Of a DNA stretch of 64,000 nt, positions 1-7,197 are shown one piece after another (the stretch's first letter is position 1; every line of letters starts with the position of its first letter). Source of the DNA: UBA1413 sp964552955. Its GTDB lineage: Bacteria; Bacteroidota; Bacteroidia; Bacteroidales; Prolixibacteraceae. The stretch spans positions 80,198 through 144,197 of the forward strand of contig CAZKIU010000003.1 in NCBI GenBank assembly GCA_964552955.1, read 5' to 3'. Below the pieces are notes generated by a model that was given only the letters and a program-made list of their open reading frames with translations, was not told where the DNA came from and did not search any database. The position numbers were made by a program, and so were the translations under genes.

Positions 1-330
1 CCGCTGCAGGAAATTCAGGGCAGTGCGTTCACCCGTCAGCAAGGCCCGGTAGTCCCCGCTGAATTCCACGATGAGGTCGCCCCGGCGCACCCGCTCCCCG
101 TCACTGACCCGGGGATGCCACTCCAGGGCAGCATCCAGCTTCCGGAAGACCAACTCCGCGACTTCCAGTCCCGCAACTACCCCCTCCGATTTGGCTTTCA
201 TCACACCCCGCCGGATGATACCCGCCGGTACCAGATGATTGGTGGTGAGGTCACCGGTCTGCACATCTTCATCGAGCGCCAGGGTGGCCAGCACCTCCGC
301 TGCTTCACGTTCTTTCTGATTTATCTTCAT
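1..330 (-). CDS. nadC: Nicotinate-nucleotide pyrophosphorylase (quinolinate phosphoribosyltransferase), C-terminus cut by window edge
   Basis: Converts quinolinate and PRPP to nicotinate mononucleotide in de novo NAD synthesis, in the cytoplasm. The reverse strand reads from an ATG at 330 without a stop to base 1 (110 codons). The N-terminal domain is recognisable: GDLTT near residue 26, the hydrophobic GVVAGLEVAE stretch, and TGERTALNFLQ at the truncated end, which leads into the barrel domain of the family. About 60% of a usual 280-residue NadC is missing. It lies 39 bp downstream of nadB on the same strand, so the two are almost certainly cotranscribed. The motifs and the nadB neighbour make the assignment secure. 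Confidence 0.93.
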   Translation of the reverse strand, partial: MKINQKEREAAEVLATLALDEDVQTGDLTTNHLVPAGIIRRGVMKAKSEGVVAGLEVAELVFRKLDAALEWHPRVSDGERVRRGDLIVEFSGDYRALLTGERTALNFLQR

Positions 331-369
331 GGTTTGCTTGTTTTTAATGGACCAACCTGATGAAAATGG

Positions 370-2013
370 TTATCTCCTGCAGAAAACAGTTCCTTTACCT
401 TGATGCCCCGGGAGGATCTGCACCGGAACCCTGACCGGAGCTTTTCCCTTTTGTTGCAGCAGGTGAACTCGGAAAAGAGGGTCTTCCGTGGGGAAGTCCT
501 CCCTGACATGGCCGCCGCGGCTCTCTTCACGGAGCAGGGCTGCCCGGCCCACCAGGAGGCATAAGTCGGCCGTACGCTTGATCTTCAAAAGGTTATAGTC
601 GTTTCTATGGTCCCTGAACCGCTCCGCGATCTCTTCCATGTGGAGCAAGGCCTTCTCCAACCGCTCCCGGTTTCTTACAATCCCCATCGAGGTGGTCATC
701 CATCGTGCCATTTCGTTTTTGAGTTCAAGAAACATCTGTTCATGGTCGGGAGAAAGGGTAAAAGGGTGCAGTTCCACGGGATGGCACTGTACCGGTTTTA
801 AAAGTGCGGCCTTCTCGCTGGCTCTTTTGCCAAACACCAGGCATTCCAGCAGGGAGTTACTGGCCAGCCGGTTGGCCCCCATAACCCCGGTGGAGGCGGC
901 TTCCCCGCAGACAAAGAGTCCCCGCACATTGGTTTCACCATGGAGGTCGCACCTGACTCCCCCCACCATATAATGGGCTGCCGGGGCTACCGGGATCAGG
1001 TCGCGGGCCATGTCAATGCCGTTGTCGGCCAGGGTTCTGCTGATAGTGGCAAAACGGTGGTGTATCTTCTCAGGGTCGAGGTGGCGCAGGGAGAGATAAA
1101 CATGGTCCTCTCCGTTTTTGAGCATCTGGTTGAAGATGGCATGGGCCACCACATCCCGGGGAGCCAGTTCGGCCAGAGGATGGATCTCCTTCATAAAGCG
1201 ATTCCCCTGCTGGTCGAGAAGCCAGGCCCCTTCACCCCTGACGGCCTCGCTCACAAGGAAGGCTTCCTTGCCCGGGAGGAAGAGGGCCGACGGGTGGAAC
1301 TGTATGAACTCCATATCGGCAATGGCGGCCCCGGCATCCCAGGCCAGGGCGATACCATCGCCCGTGGCCGTATGAGGATTGGTGGAACGGCTGTAAAGCC
1401 GCGATAATCCTCCGGAGGCCAGAATAACAGCCTTAGCACGGAAAAGCAGGTTCTCACCGGTAAAAAAATCAAGGGCCTGCACCCCGTAAACACACCCCCC
1501 GTCACCCAAGAGCCTGACGACCCCTGTAAACTCAAAGGGGCGGATATTCTTGTTTTCCACGACCAGTCCCAGAACAAAACGGGTCAGTTCCCTGCCGGTA
1601 GCGTCACCCCCGGCATGAAGGATCCGCCGCCGGCTATGGCCCCCTTCGAGGCCCAGCAGGATCTCTCCTTTCTCGTCCAGGTCAAAGGGCATCCCCATCT
1701 CAATCAGTTCTCTGACGCGTTCCCGGCCTTCGGTGACCAGTACCTCCACGGCATCATAGTCACAGAGTCCACGCCCCGCCACCAGGGTGTCGTTGATATG
1801 GAGTTCCGGTGCATCCCCGGGGTCGGTGACGGCGGCGATTCCTCCCTGGGCAAACCAGGAATTGCTGGTATCCAGTTCCGACTTGGTGACTATGGCTACT
1901 TTCCCAAACCGGGCCGAGTGCCAGGCAGCCGTCAGTCCGGCCAGCCCGCTGCCTATTACAACGGTGTCAAATTCCAGGATTCTCATCCCATAAGCTCTTT
2001 TTTCTGCTGCCAT
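370..2013 (-). CDS. nadB: L-aspartate oxidase
   Basis: FAD enzyme that oxidises L-aspartate to iminoaspartate, the first step of de novo NAD synthesis. The 547-residue length fits the family. The Rossmann dinucleotide motif is at residues 20-26 (IGSGLAG), followed by the S-x-x-x-AQGGIAA FAD/substrate signature near residue 52. A late GANRLASNSLLECLVFG block is typical of the succinate dehydrogenase/aspartate oxidase flavoprotein fold. The ATG at 2013 is preferred. A GTG at 2019 overlaps the upstream cupin stop, and an internal ATG at 1986 also begins just before the Rossmann strand. nadC follows directly; no nadA is visible in the window. Confidence 0.96.
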   Translation of the reverse strand: MAAEKRAYGMRILEFDTVVIGSGLAGLTAAWHSARFGKVAIVTKSELDTSNSWFAQGGIAAVTDPGDAPELHINDTLVAGRGLCDYDAVEVLVTEGRERVRELIEMGMPFDLDEKGEILLGLEGGHSRRRILHAGGDATGRELTRFVLGLVVENKNIRPFEFTGVVRLLGDGGCVYGVQALDFFTGENLLFRAKAVILASGGLSRLYSRSTNPHTATGDGIALAWDAGAAIADMEFIQFHPSALFLPGKEAFLVSEAVRGEGAWLLDQQGNRFMKEIHPLAELAPRDVVAHAIFNQMLKNGEDHVYLSLRHLDPEKIHHRFATISRTLADNGIDMARDLIPVAPAAHYMVGGVRCDLHGETNVRGLFVCGEAASTGVMGANRLASNSLLECLVFGKRASEKAALLKPVQCHPVELHPFTLSPDHEQMFLELKNEMARWMTTSMGIVRNRERLEKALLHMEEIAERFRDHRNDYNLLKIKRTADLCLLVGRAALLREESRGGHVREDFPTEDPLFRVHLLQQKGKAPVRVPVQILPGHQGKGTVFCRR

Positions 2014-2015
2014 GG

Positions 2016-2387
2016 TCACCTGTTATCAGTCTGATGGAGTGGTCCTGCCCTCCTCTCAGACGGGTCAGGAAGATAATCGGGGCGTATGGGGATAAAGATC
2101 TCCACCAGGTGGGCCTCCTCCAGAACTTCCACCTCATGAACCACTCCTTCGGGGATGCACCAACTGTCGCCCGGCTGGGTCTCATGCCACTCCTCTCCTA
2201 TACGGAACCGCAATCGCCCAGAAAGCAAATATCCGCTTTGCTCATAGGGATGATGGTGCGCCGGTAACTTATGGCCCCCCTCGAGCAGAAACTCACACAT
2301 CAGGCTTTTCTCCTCAAAGACCAACGGCCGCATGCGCACGCCGGCCATCTGCAACCGGTAGTCCCGGCTATTCTTTTTTGTGAACAT
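2016..2387 (-). CDS. Small single-domain cupin protein
   Basis: A 123-residue protein that is essentially one cupin beta-barrel. Cupin motif 1 is present as G-x5-H-x-H-x3-E-x6-G (the GGHKLPAHHHPYEQ region, residues about 37-50), giving three His and one Glu as metal ligands. Motif 2 is PGDSWCIPEGVVHEV with the fourth His. It sits between a HAD phosphatase (34 bp upstream) and nadB, whose start abuts its stop, so all four genes are probably one operon. The substrate cannot be read from sequence. Such small cupins can be ligand sensors, isomerases or dioxygenases, and a link to NAD synthesis is only suggested by position. Confidence 0.85.
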   Translation of the reverse strand: MFTKKNSRDYRLQMAGVRMRPLVFEEKSLMCEFLLEGGHKLPAHHHPYEQSGYLLSGRLRFRIGEEWHETQPGDSWCIPEGVVHEVEVLEEAHLVEIFIPIRPDYLPDPSERRAGPLHQTDNR

Positions 2388-2421
2388 ATCCGTAGTGGTT
2401 CAGTCCCGTTTCTCCTCTCCT

Positions 2422-3138
2422 TCAAGAGGAAAGCCCCAGGACAGGTAAAATTCCTTCCAGTTTTTCCACCGTGAAAAAATGGCCATTGGGTCTCTCTTCC
2501 GGATGGACCTCCTCATGCTGCCAGGTGATCAGGTAAGGGACGTGAATAGCATATCCTCCCAGGGCAAGCACCGGCATAACGTCAGAGCGGAGGGAGTTCC
2601 CCACCATCAGGAACTCCCCGGGGAGGACATCGAGGTGGGTGAGCATGCGCCGGTAATGCTCTTCGGTCTTGTCGCTCATGATTTCGACATGGTGGAAAAA
2701 ACCTGAAATGCCTGAATGACGCAGTTTCCGCTCCTGGTCGAGCAGATCCCCCTTGGTGGCTACTATCAGCCGGTAATGACGAGAAAGCTCTTCCAGCACT
2801 TCTGTCACACCGGGAAGCAATGGGTTCCGGGTAGCGATCTGCTGTTTACCCAGTGCGATAATCTGCGCGATCTCGGCCGCAGTGACCGCTCCCTGCGACA
2901 CCTCCACGGCGGTTTCGATCAGCGAAAGGACAAATGCCTTGCTCCCATAGCCGTACAAATCGAGGTTGCCCGTTTCCACCCGGTAAAGCACCTGGTTGAT
3001 CTCCGCGGCCCCGCCGTATCCCGAAAGCAACTCACAGAACCTGGCTTCCGTCTCGCGGTAGAAGGGTTCATTGACCCACAGCGTGTCGTCGGCATCGAAA
3101 CCAATCACTTTTATTTTTGCAGGTTCAAAATCAGTCAT
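2422..3138 (-). CDS. HAD-superfamily hydrolase (phosphatase)
   Basis: Haloacid dehalogenase-type phosphatase of about 238 residues. Motif I is FDADDTLW (nucleophile Asp14, acid Asp16). Motif II is the VATKGD strand. A later Lys sits in the KTEEHY region, and motif IV is GNSLRSDVMP. An alpha-helical cap lies between motifs I and II. The open frame extends to an ATG at 3168, but a perfect -7 element (TAAGTTTG on the minus strand, 3173-3166) overlaps that codon, so the start is placed at the ATG at 3138. First gene of the HAD-cupin-nadB-nadC run. The substrate is unknown. Confidence 0.88.
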   Translation of the reverse strand: MTDFEPAKIKVIGFDADDTLWVNEPFYRETEARFCELLSGYGGAAEINQVLYRVETGNLDLYGYGSKAFVLSLIETAVEVSQGAVTAAEIAQIIALGKQQIATRNPLLPGVTEVLEELSRHYRLIVATKGDLLDQERKLRHSGISGFFHHVEIMSDKTEEHYRRMLTHLDVLPGEFLMVGNSLRSDVMPVLALGGYAIHVPYLITWQHEEVHPEERPNGHFFTVEKLEGILPVLGLSS

Positions 3139-3165
3139 GACACACAAATTGGGGCGAAAAATAGT

Positions 3166-3173
3166 CAAACTTA
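3166..3173 (-). promoter_or_regulatory. Putative -7 promoter element (TAAGTTTG) of the HAD-nadB operon
   Basis: Matches the Bacteroidota primary sigma factor consensus TAnnTTTG exactly on the minus strand, 27 bp upstream of the chosen start at 3138. No clear -33 TTTG is found at 19-bp spacing. Its overlap with the farther ATG at 3168 decides the start codon. Confidence 0.6.
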
Positions 3174-3247
3174 TCCTGATTTGATTTTGCGCACCCTGAA
3201 AATTACTGCTTTTATCCTATTTTTACACCTGAATGAATGGTCAGGTC

Positions 3248-4780
3248 ATGGATAAAAATCGGGATTTCAAGCCGCATATTTGGTTGTTTCTGATGTTGTT
3301 ATTGTTGTCGGGGCTGCCGGTCACGGCGCAACTCCTCTACCCCAAATTTGAGTTCAGGGGAGTATGGGTGGCTACCGTCAACAACATTGACTGGCCGTCG
3401 CGCCCGGGGTTGACCACCGAGCAGCAGAAGAAAGAGGTCATCGATCTGCTCGACCTGCACCAGGGGCTGGGCATGAATGCCGTGATTTTCCAGGTCAGGC
3501 CGTGTTCTGATGCGTTTTATCCCTCGCAACTGGAGCCCTGGTCGCGATACCTCACCGGCACACCGGGGCGGGTTCCCTCCCCTTTCTGGGATCCCCTTCA
3601 GTTCTGGATTGAAGAAGCCCACAAACGGAACATGGAACTCCATGCCTGGCTCAACCCTTACCGGCTGGCACAGAATACAACGGAACCCCTGGCTGGCAAC
3701 CACCAGGTGTTCGACCACCCCGAATGGGTCATCCGTTATGGTGACAAGCTGATCCTTGATCCGGGGATCCCCGGCACCAGGGCTTATGTGACCGCTGTCA
3801 TCTGCGATATTGTTCGCAGGTATGATATCGACGGGATCCACATGGACGACTATTTCTACCCTTATCCGACGCGGGATCCATTTCCCGACGACCGCTCCTT
3901 TGCCCTGTACAACAGAGCCTTTCCGGCCTCTGAAAAGGAGAGCTGGCGCAGGGAAAATGTAGATATCCTCATCAAATCAGTGAGTGATACCATCAAAGCC
4001 ATCAAACCCTGGGTCAAATTCGGCATCAGTCCCTTCGGGGTCTGGCGCAACCAGAAAGATGACCCCCAGGGATCAGCCACTCAGGCCGGGGTAACCAATT
4101 ACGACCATTTGTATGCCGACGTCAGAAAATGGCTCCGGGAGGGATGGATCGACTATGTGACTCCACAGATTTATTGGGAGATCGGCCACAAACTGGCTGA
4201 TTTCGAGACCCTGTGCCAATGGTGGAATGACAATGTTTTCGGGCGGCAGTTGTATATCGGCCTGGCCCCCTTTAAACTGGAGAAGGGAGCCCGGGAGCCG
4301 GCATGGCGGAGTGCCCGCCAGCTGCCGGCACAACTGCGGATGCTACGGCAGTACCCCAACATCTCGGGGAGTGTTTTTTTCAGCAGCCGCCAGTTCAAAC
4401 GCAATCTCTTCGGCTTACAGGACAGCCTGAAACGTCATTTTTACCGCTATCCGTCGCTGACACCTCCGCTGAACTGGATGAAACTGATCAAACCCAATCC
4501 ACCCCAGAAACTGACTACCTCGGGAAGAAAAGTCAGTTGGGAGGCCCCTGAGGCCACTTCTCCGGTAGCCATGCCCACCCGTTATATCCTTTACCTCACG
4601 GAAAGGGGAAGCCCACTCAACCCGGCGTCCTCTTCCCTGATTGCCGGATATACCGGAGCCACACGGGCAGTATTCCCCCGCAAGGGTAAGAAAAAAACGA
4701 AATACGACCTCTGGGTGTCCACCCTCGACCGTTACAACAACGAGAGTGATCCTGCTGGTCCCGTCAGGATCAAATGGTAA
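3248..4780 (+). CDS. GHL10-family (DUF187) glycosyl hydrolase, exported
   Basis: Secreted or periplasmic glycosidase-like protein of about 510 residues. The N-terminus is a signal peptide: a hydrophobic run WLFLMLLLLSGLPVTAQ following a short basic segment. The mature protein begins with the family hallmark FEFRGVWVATVNNIDWPS, then a TIM-barrel-like domain with DGIHMDDYFYPYP and GISPFGVWRN. About 100 C-terminal residues look like an Fn3-type beta-sandwich. The ATG at 3248 is favoured over 3233 because it places a normal n-region before the hydrophobic core. First gene of a four-gene plus-strand operon (33 bp to the next gene). Proteins of this family resemble YngK; the substrate is not established here, but the neighbours suggest cell-wall glycans. 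Confidence 0.88.
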   Translation: MDKNRDFKPHIWLFLMLLLLSGLPVTAQLLYPKFEFRGVWVATVNNIDWPSRPGLTTEQQKKEVIDLLDLHQGLGMNAVIFQVRPCSDAFYPSQLEPWSRYLTGTPGRVPSPFWDPLQFWIEEAHKRNMELHAWLNPYRLAQNTTEPLAGNHQVFDHPEWVIRYGDKLILDPGIPGTRAYVTAVICDIVRRYDIDGIHMDDYFYPYPTRDPFPDDRSFALYNRAFPASEKESWRRENVDILIKSVSDTIKAIKPWVKFGISPFGVWRNQKDDPQGSATQAGVTNYDHLYADVRKWLREGWIDYVTPQIYWEIGHKLADFETLCQWWNDNVFGRQLYIGLAPFKLEKGAREPAWRSARQLPAQLRMLRQYPNISGSVFFSSRQFKRNLFGLQDSLKRHFYRYPSLTPPLNWMKLIKPNPPQKLTTSGRKVSWEAPEATSPVAMPTRYILYLTERGSPLNPASSSLIAGYTGATRAVFPRKGKKKTKYDLWVSTLDRYNNESDPAGPVRIKW

Positions 4781-4813
4781 GCTACTCCCTTTATCGCCTG
4801 TAAAAAGATTACT

Positions 4814-5809
4814 ATGACCATCCGCCGTACCCTTACCGATGAGGAGCTGAAGAAATTCGGGACCACCTGGTCCTGGTCGGCCCGTGCCAAAGCCCTTGTC
4901 AATCAACAAAAAGCCACCTGGGCCACTGCCGGGGAGCATTACCGTTCCCTGCGGCAGGTGGAGACCAGGGTAGCCGATTTCGGTTCTTTCAGGGTACTTC
5001 TGCAGCACAATCCCGGGCGGATCCGTTCATCGGCGGCCAACACCGCGGCCAGTGCCGTGGCTGCACGGCCTTGTTTTCTCTGTGAAGCCAACAGGCCTGC
5101 AGAACAGGTGGCCCTTCCCTGGTCTGAGGATTATCTGGTGCTGACCAATCCCTACCCGATCTTTCCTTATCATCTGACCATCCCTGCAGAGGAACACATT
5201 CCCCAGTACCTGGAGGGGCGTATCCATGATATGTTGCGGCTGGCCCGCGACCTGAACGAATTCACCCTGTTTTACAACGGCCCCCGTTGCGGTGCCTCCG
5301 CCCCCGACCATTTTCATTTCCAGGCCGGCCTCAGGGATTTCCTGCCCGTGGAGGAAGAACTCGATGGCCTCCTTTCGGGGCAGGCTACGACCCTCCACGA
5401 TGACGGCTCCCTACAGATCCTCGCTGTGGAGCACTACCTCCGCCGCATGCTCTGCTTCCGGGGGAGCGATGCCAAATCCCTGGAAGAAGGGGTAACCAAA
5501 ACCATCGCGCTCCTCCCGCATGACGGCCAGGGGGAACCCATGATGAACCTTTTAACCTGGTATTCCGGGGAAGGCTGGACCCTCCTGCTCTTCCCGCGGG
5601 CCCTGCAGCGCCCCTGGCAATACTTCGCTGAAGATGAGAAAAAAATCGTCGTGAGCCCCGCAGCCGTGGAACTAGGAGGCGTGGTGATCCTTCCCAGAAA
5701 TGAGGACTTCCTGAAAATAACCCCCGCCGACCTCGTTTCGGTCTTCGACCAGGTGACTTTGCCCGCAGAGGAGTTCTGCGCCTTAATCAGCCGGTTGAAA
5801 CAATTTTAA
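4814..5809 (+). CDS. DUF4922 protein, HIT-like nucleotidyltransferase/phosphorylase
   Basis: A 331-residue cytoplasmic protein (no signal peptide). Features of the GalT/Ap4A-phosphorylase branch of the HIT superfamily are visible. A CFLC pair at 87-90 is likely structural zinc. NPYPIFPYHLTI at 112-123 matches the N-x-P-x3-x-H-L-x-I strand of nucleotide phosphorylases. The catalytic H-x-H-x-Q motif is HFHFQAG at 166-172. By family logic it would transfer a nucleotidyl group between a nucleoside di- or polyphosphate and phosphate or a sugar phosphate through a His-nucleotide intermediate. The actual substrate is unknown. It lies between a glycosidase and a SpoIID-domain protein, 39 bp before the latter. 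Confidence 0.85.
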   Translation: MTIRRTLTDEELKKFGTTWSWSARAKALVNQQKATWATAGEHYRSLRQVETRVADFGSFRVLLQHNPGRIRSSAANTAASAVAARPCFLCEANRPAEQVALPWSEDYLVLTNPYPIFPYHLTIPAEEHIPQYLEGRIHDMLRLARDLNEFTLFYNGPRCGASAPDHFHFQAGLRDFLPVEEELDGLLSGQATTLHDDGSLQILAVEHYLRRMLCFRGSDAKSLEEGVTKTIALLPHDGQGEPMMNLLTWYSGEGWTLLLFPRALQRPWQYFAEDEKKIVVSPAAVELGGVVILPRNEDFLKITPADLVSVFDQVTLPAEEFCALISRLKQF

Positions 5810-5848
5810 ACTAAATTAGCAGCTACAAACCACCTGATACCAACTATC

Positions 5849-7192
5849 ATGAACAAACAACCGGTTCTCAATGTGGGGATCATGGCAGAGAAACAGATCA
5901 GTTTTGTTCTTGAAACCAGTTTCCACTACGGGCGTACCCTCCTCGAACAAGGGGATTATACCATTGAAATGAAGGAGCACAAGATGATCCTCCAGGGGAA
6001 TGACGTACTGGTCATTTCCGAGGAGCAGATTGTATTGCTGCCAATGTTCAGAACCAACTCCTTTCTTTTAAAGGGGGTGACCATCGGGATTCATTTCCAC
6101 TGGGAGAAAAAGGAGGATCAGCGGTTCACGGGAGGGTTGCGTTTTGTTCCGGAGGAGGATAAGGTGCGGGTGATCAACACGGTCCATCTCGAGGACTACC
6201 TGAAGAGTGTGATCTCGAGTGAGATGAGTGCCACCAGTTCGCCGGAGTTGCTGAAGGCCCATGCCGTCATTTCCCGCAGCTGGCTGCTGGCGCAGATGGA
6301 TAAAACCCGGAAGCTGGCTGCCTCAGGCCTCCACTATGACAAAAACCAGGTCACCCCGGAAGAAGTGGTGCGATGGTACGACCGCGAGGACCATACCCTT
6401 TTCGATGTGTGTGCCGATGACCATTGCCAGCGCTACCAGGGGATCACGCGGATCATCTCGGCAGAAGCCCTGATGGCCGTGGAAGCCACCACGGGACAGG
6501 TCCTCACCTCCGAGGGAGAGATCTGTGATACCCGCTTCTCCAAATGCTGTGGGGGCATCTCCGAGAGTTTCGGGAAGGTATGGGAACCCGAGGAGAGAAG
6601 CTATCTGTCGGCCATCAGTGACCGCACACCCCTGGGATCAGGGCCCGTCAGGGATCTTCGCCGTGAAGAGGAGGCAACCGCCTGGATCCTCGGCACTCCC
6701 GACGCTTTCTGTAACACCGCCGACACCAGGATCCTGAAACAGGTCTTACCCGATTACGACCAGAATACCAGGGATTTCTTCCGGTGGAAGGTCAGCTATT
6801 CCAATGAGGAGCTTTCGGCCCTGATCAGGGAAAAGTCAGGCTTGGAACTGGGGGCCATCCTCCGGCTGGAGCCCCTGGAACGGGGATTTTCAGGCCGGAT
6901 CATCAGGCTGAGGATCGTGGGCACCCTCAGGAGCATCATCGTAGGCAAGGAACTGGAGATCCGCAAATGGCTCTCTCCCACCCATCTCTACAGTTCTGCC
7001 TTTACGGTGGAGTACGATGCGATCTATGAAGGCCTTCCCGGGGTCATCGTCCTCCGGGGCGCCGGCTGGGGCCACGGCGTGGGCCTCTGCCAGATAGGGG
7101 CCGCCGTCATGGGTGAAAACGGGTACTCCTACCGGCAGATCCTTCACCACTATTTCACCGGTAGCACGATCACCTCCCTTTATAAAGCCTGA
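5849..7192 (+). CDS. SpoIID/LytB-domain protein without signal peptide
   Basis: A 447-residue protein of the SpoIID/LytB amidase-enhancer family. In the characterised spore protein SpoIID this fold cleaves peptide-free peptidoglycan glycans as a lytic transglycosylase. The core motif HLEDYLKSVISSEMSA is at 114-128, with Glu125 aligned to the catalytic glutamate, followed by ELLKAHAVISRSW. The C-terminal GWGHGVGLCQIGA and YRQILHHYF blocks are present. The N-terminus goes straight into the domain (VLNVGIM) with no signal peptide or membrane helix, and only 39 bp separate it from the upstream gene. It therefore appears cytoplasmic, which is unusual for an enzyme of glycan strands. It is 5 bp from the permease gene. 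Confidence 0.9.
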   Translation: MNKQPVLNVGIMAEKQISFVLETSFHYGRTLLEQGDYTIEMKEHKMILQGNDVLVISEEQIVLLPMFRTNSFLLKGVTIGIHFHWEKKEDQRFTGGLRFVPEEDKVRVINTVHLEDYLKSVISSEMSATSSPELLKAHAVISRSWLLAQMDKTRKLAASGLHYDKNQVTPEEVVRWYDREDHTLFDVCADDHCQRYQGITRIISAEALMAVEATTGQVLTSEGEICDTRFSKCCGGISESFGKVWEPEERSYLSAISDRTPLGSGPVRDLRREEEATAWILGTPDAFCNTADTRILKQVLPDYDQNTRDFFRWKVSYSNEELSALIREKSGLELGAILRLEPLERGFSGRIIRLRIVGTLRSIIVGKELEIRKWLSPTHLYSSAFTVEYDAIYEGLPGVIVLRGAGWGHGVGLCQIGAAVMGENGYSYRQILHHYFTGSTITSLYKA

Positions 7193-7197
7193 ACGCC

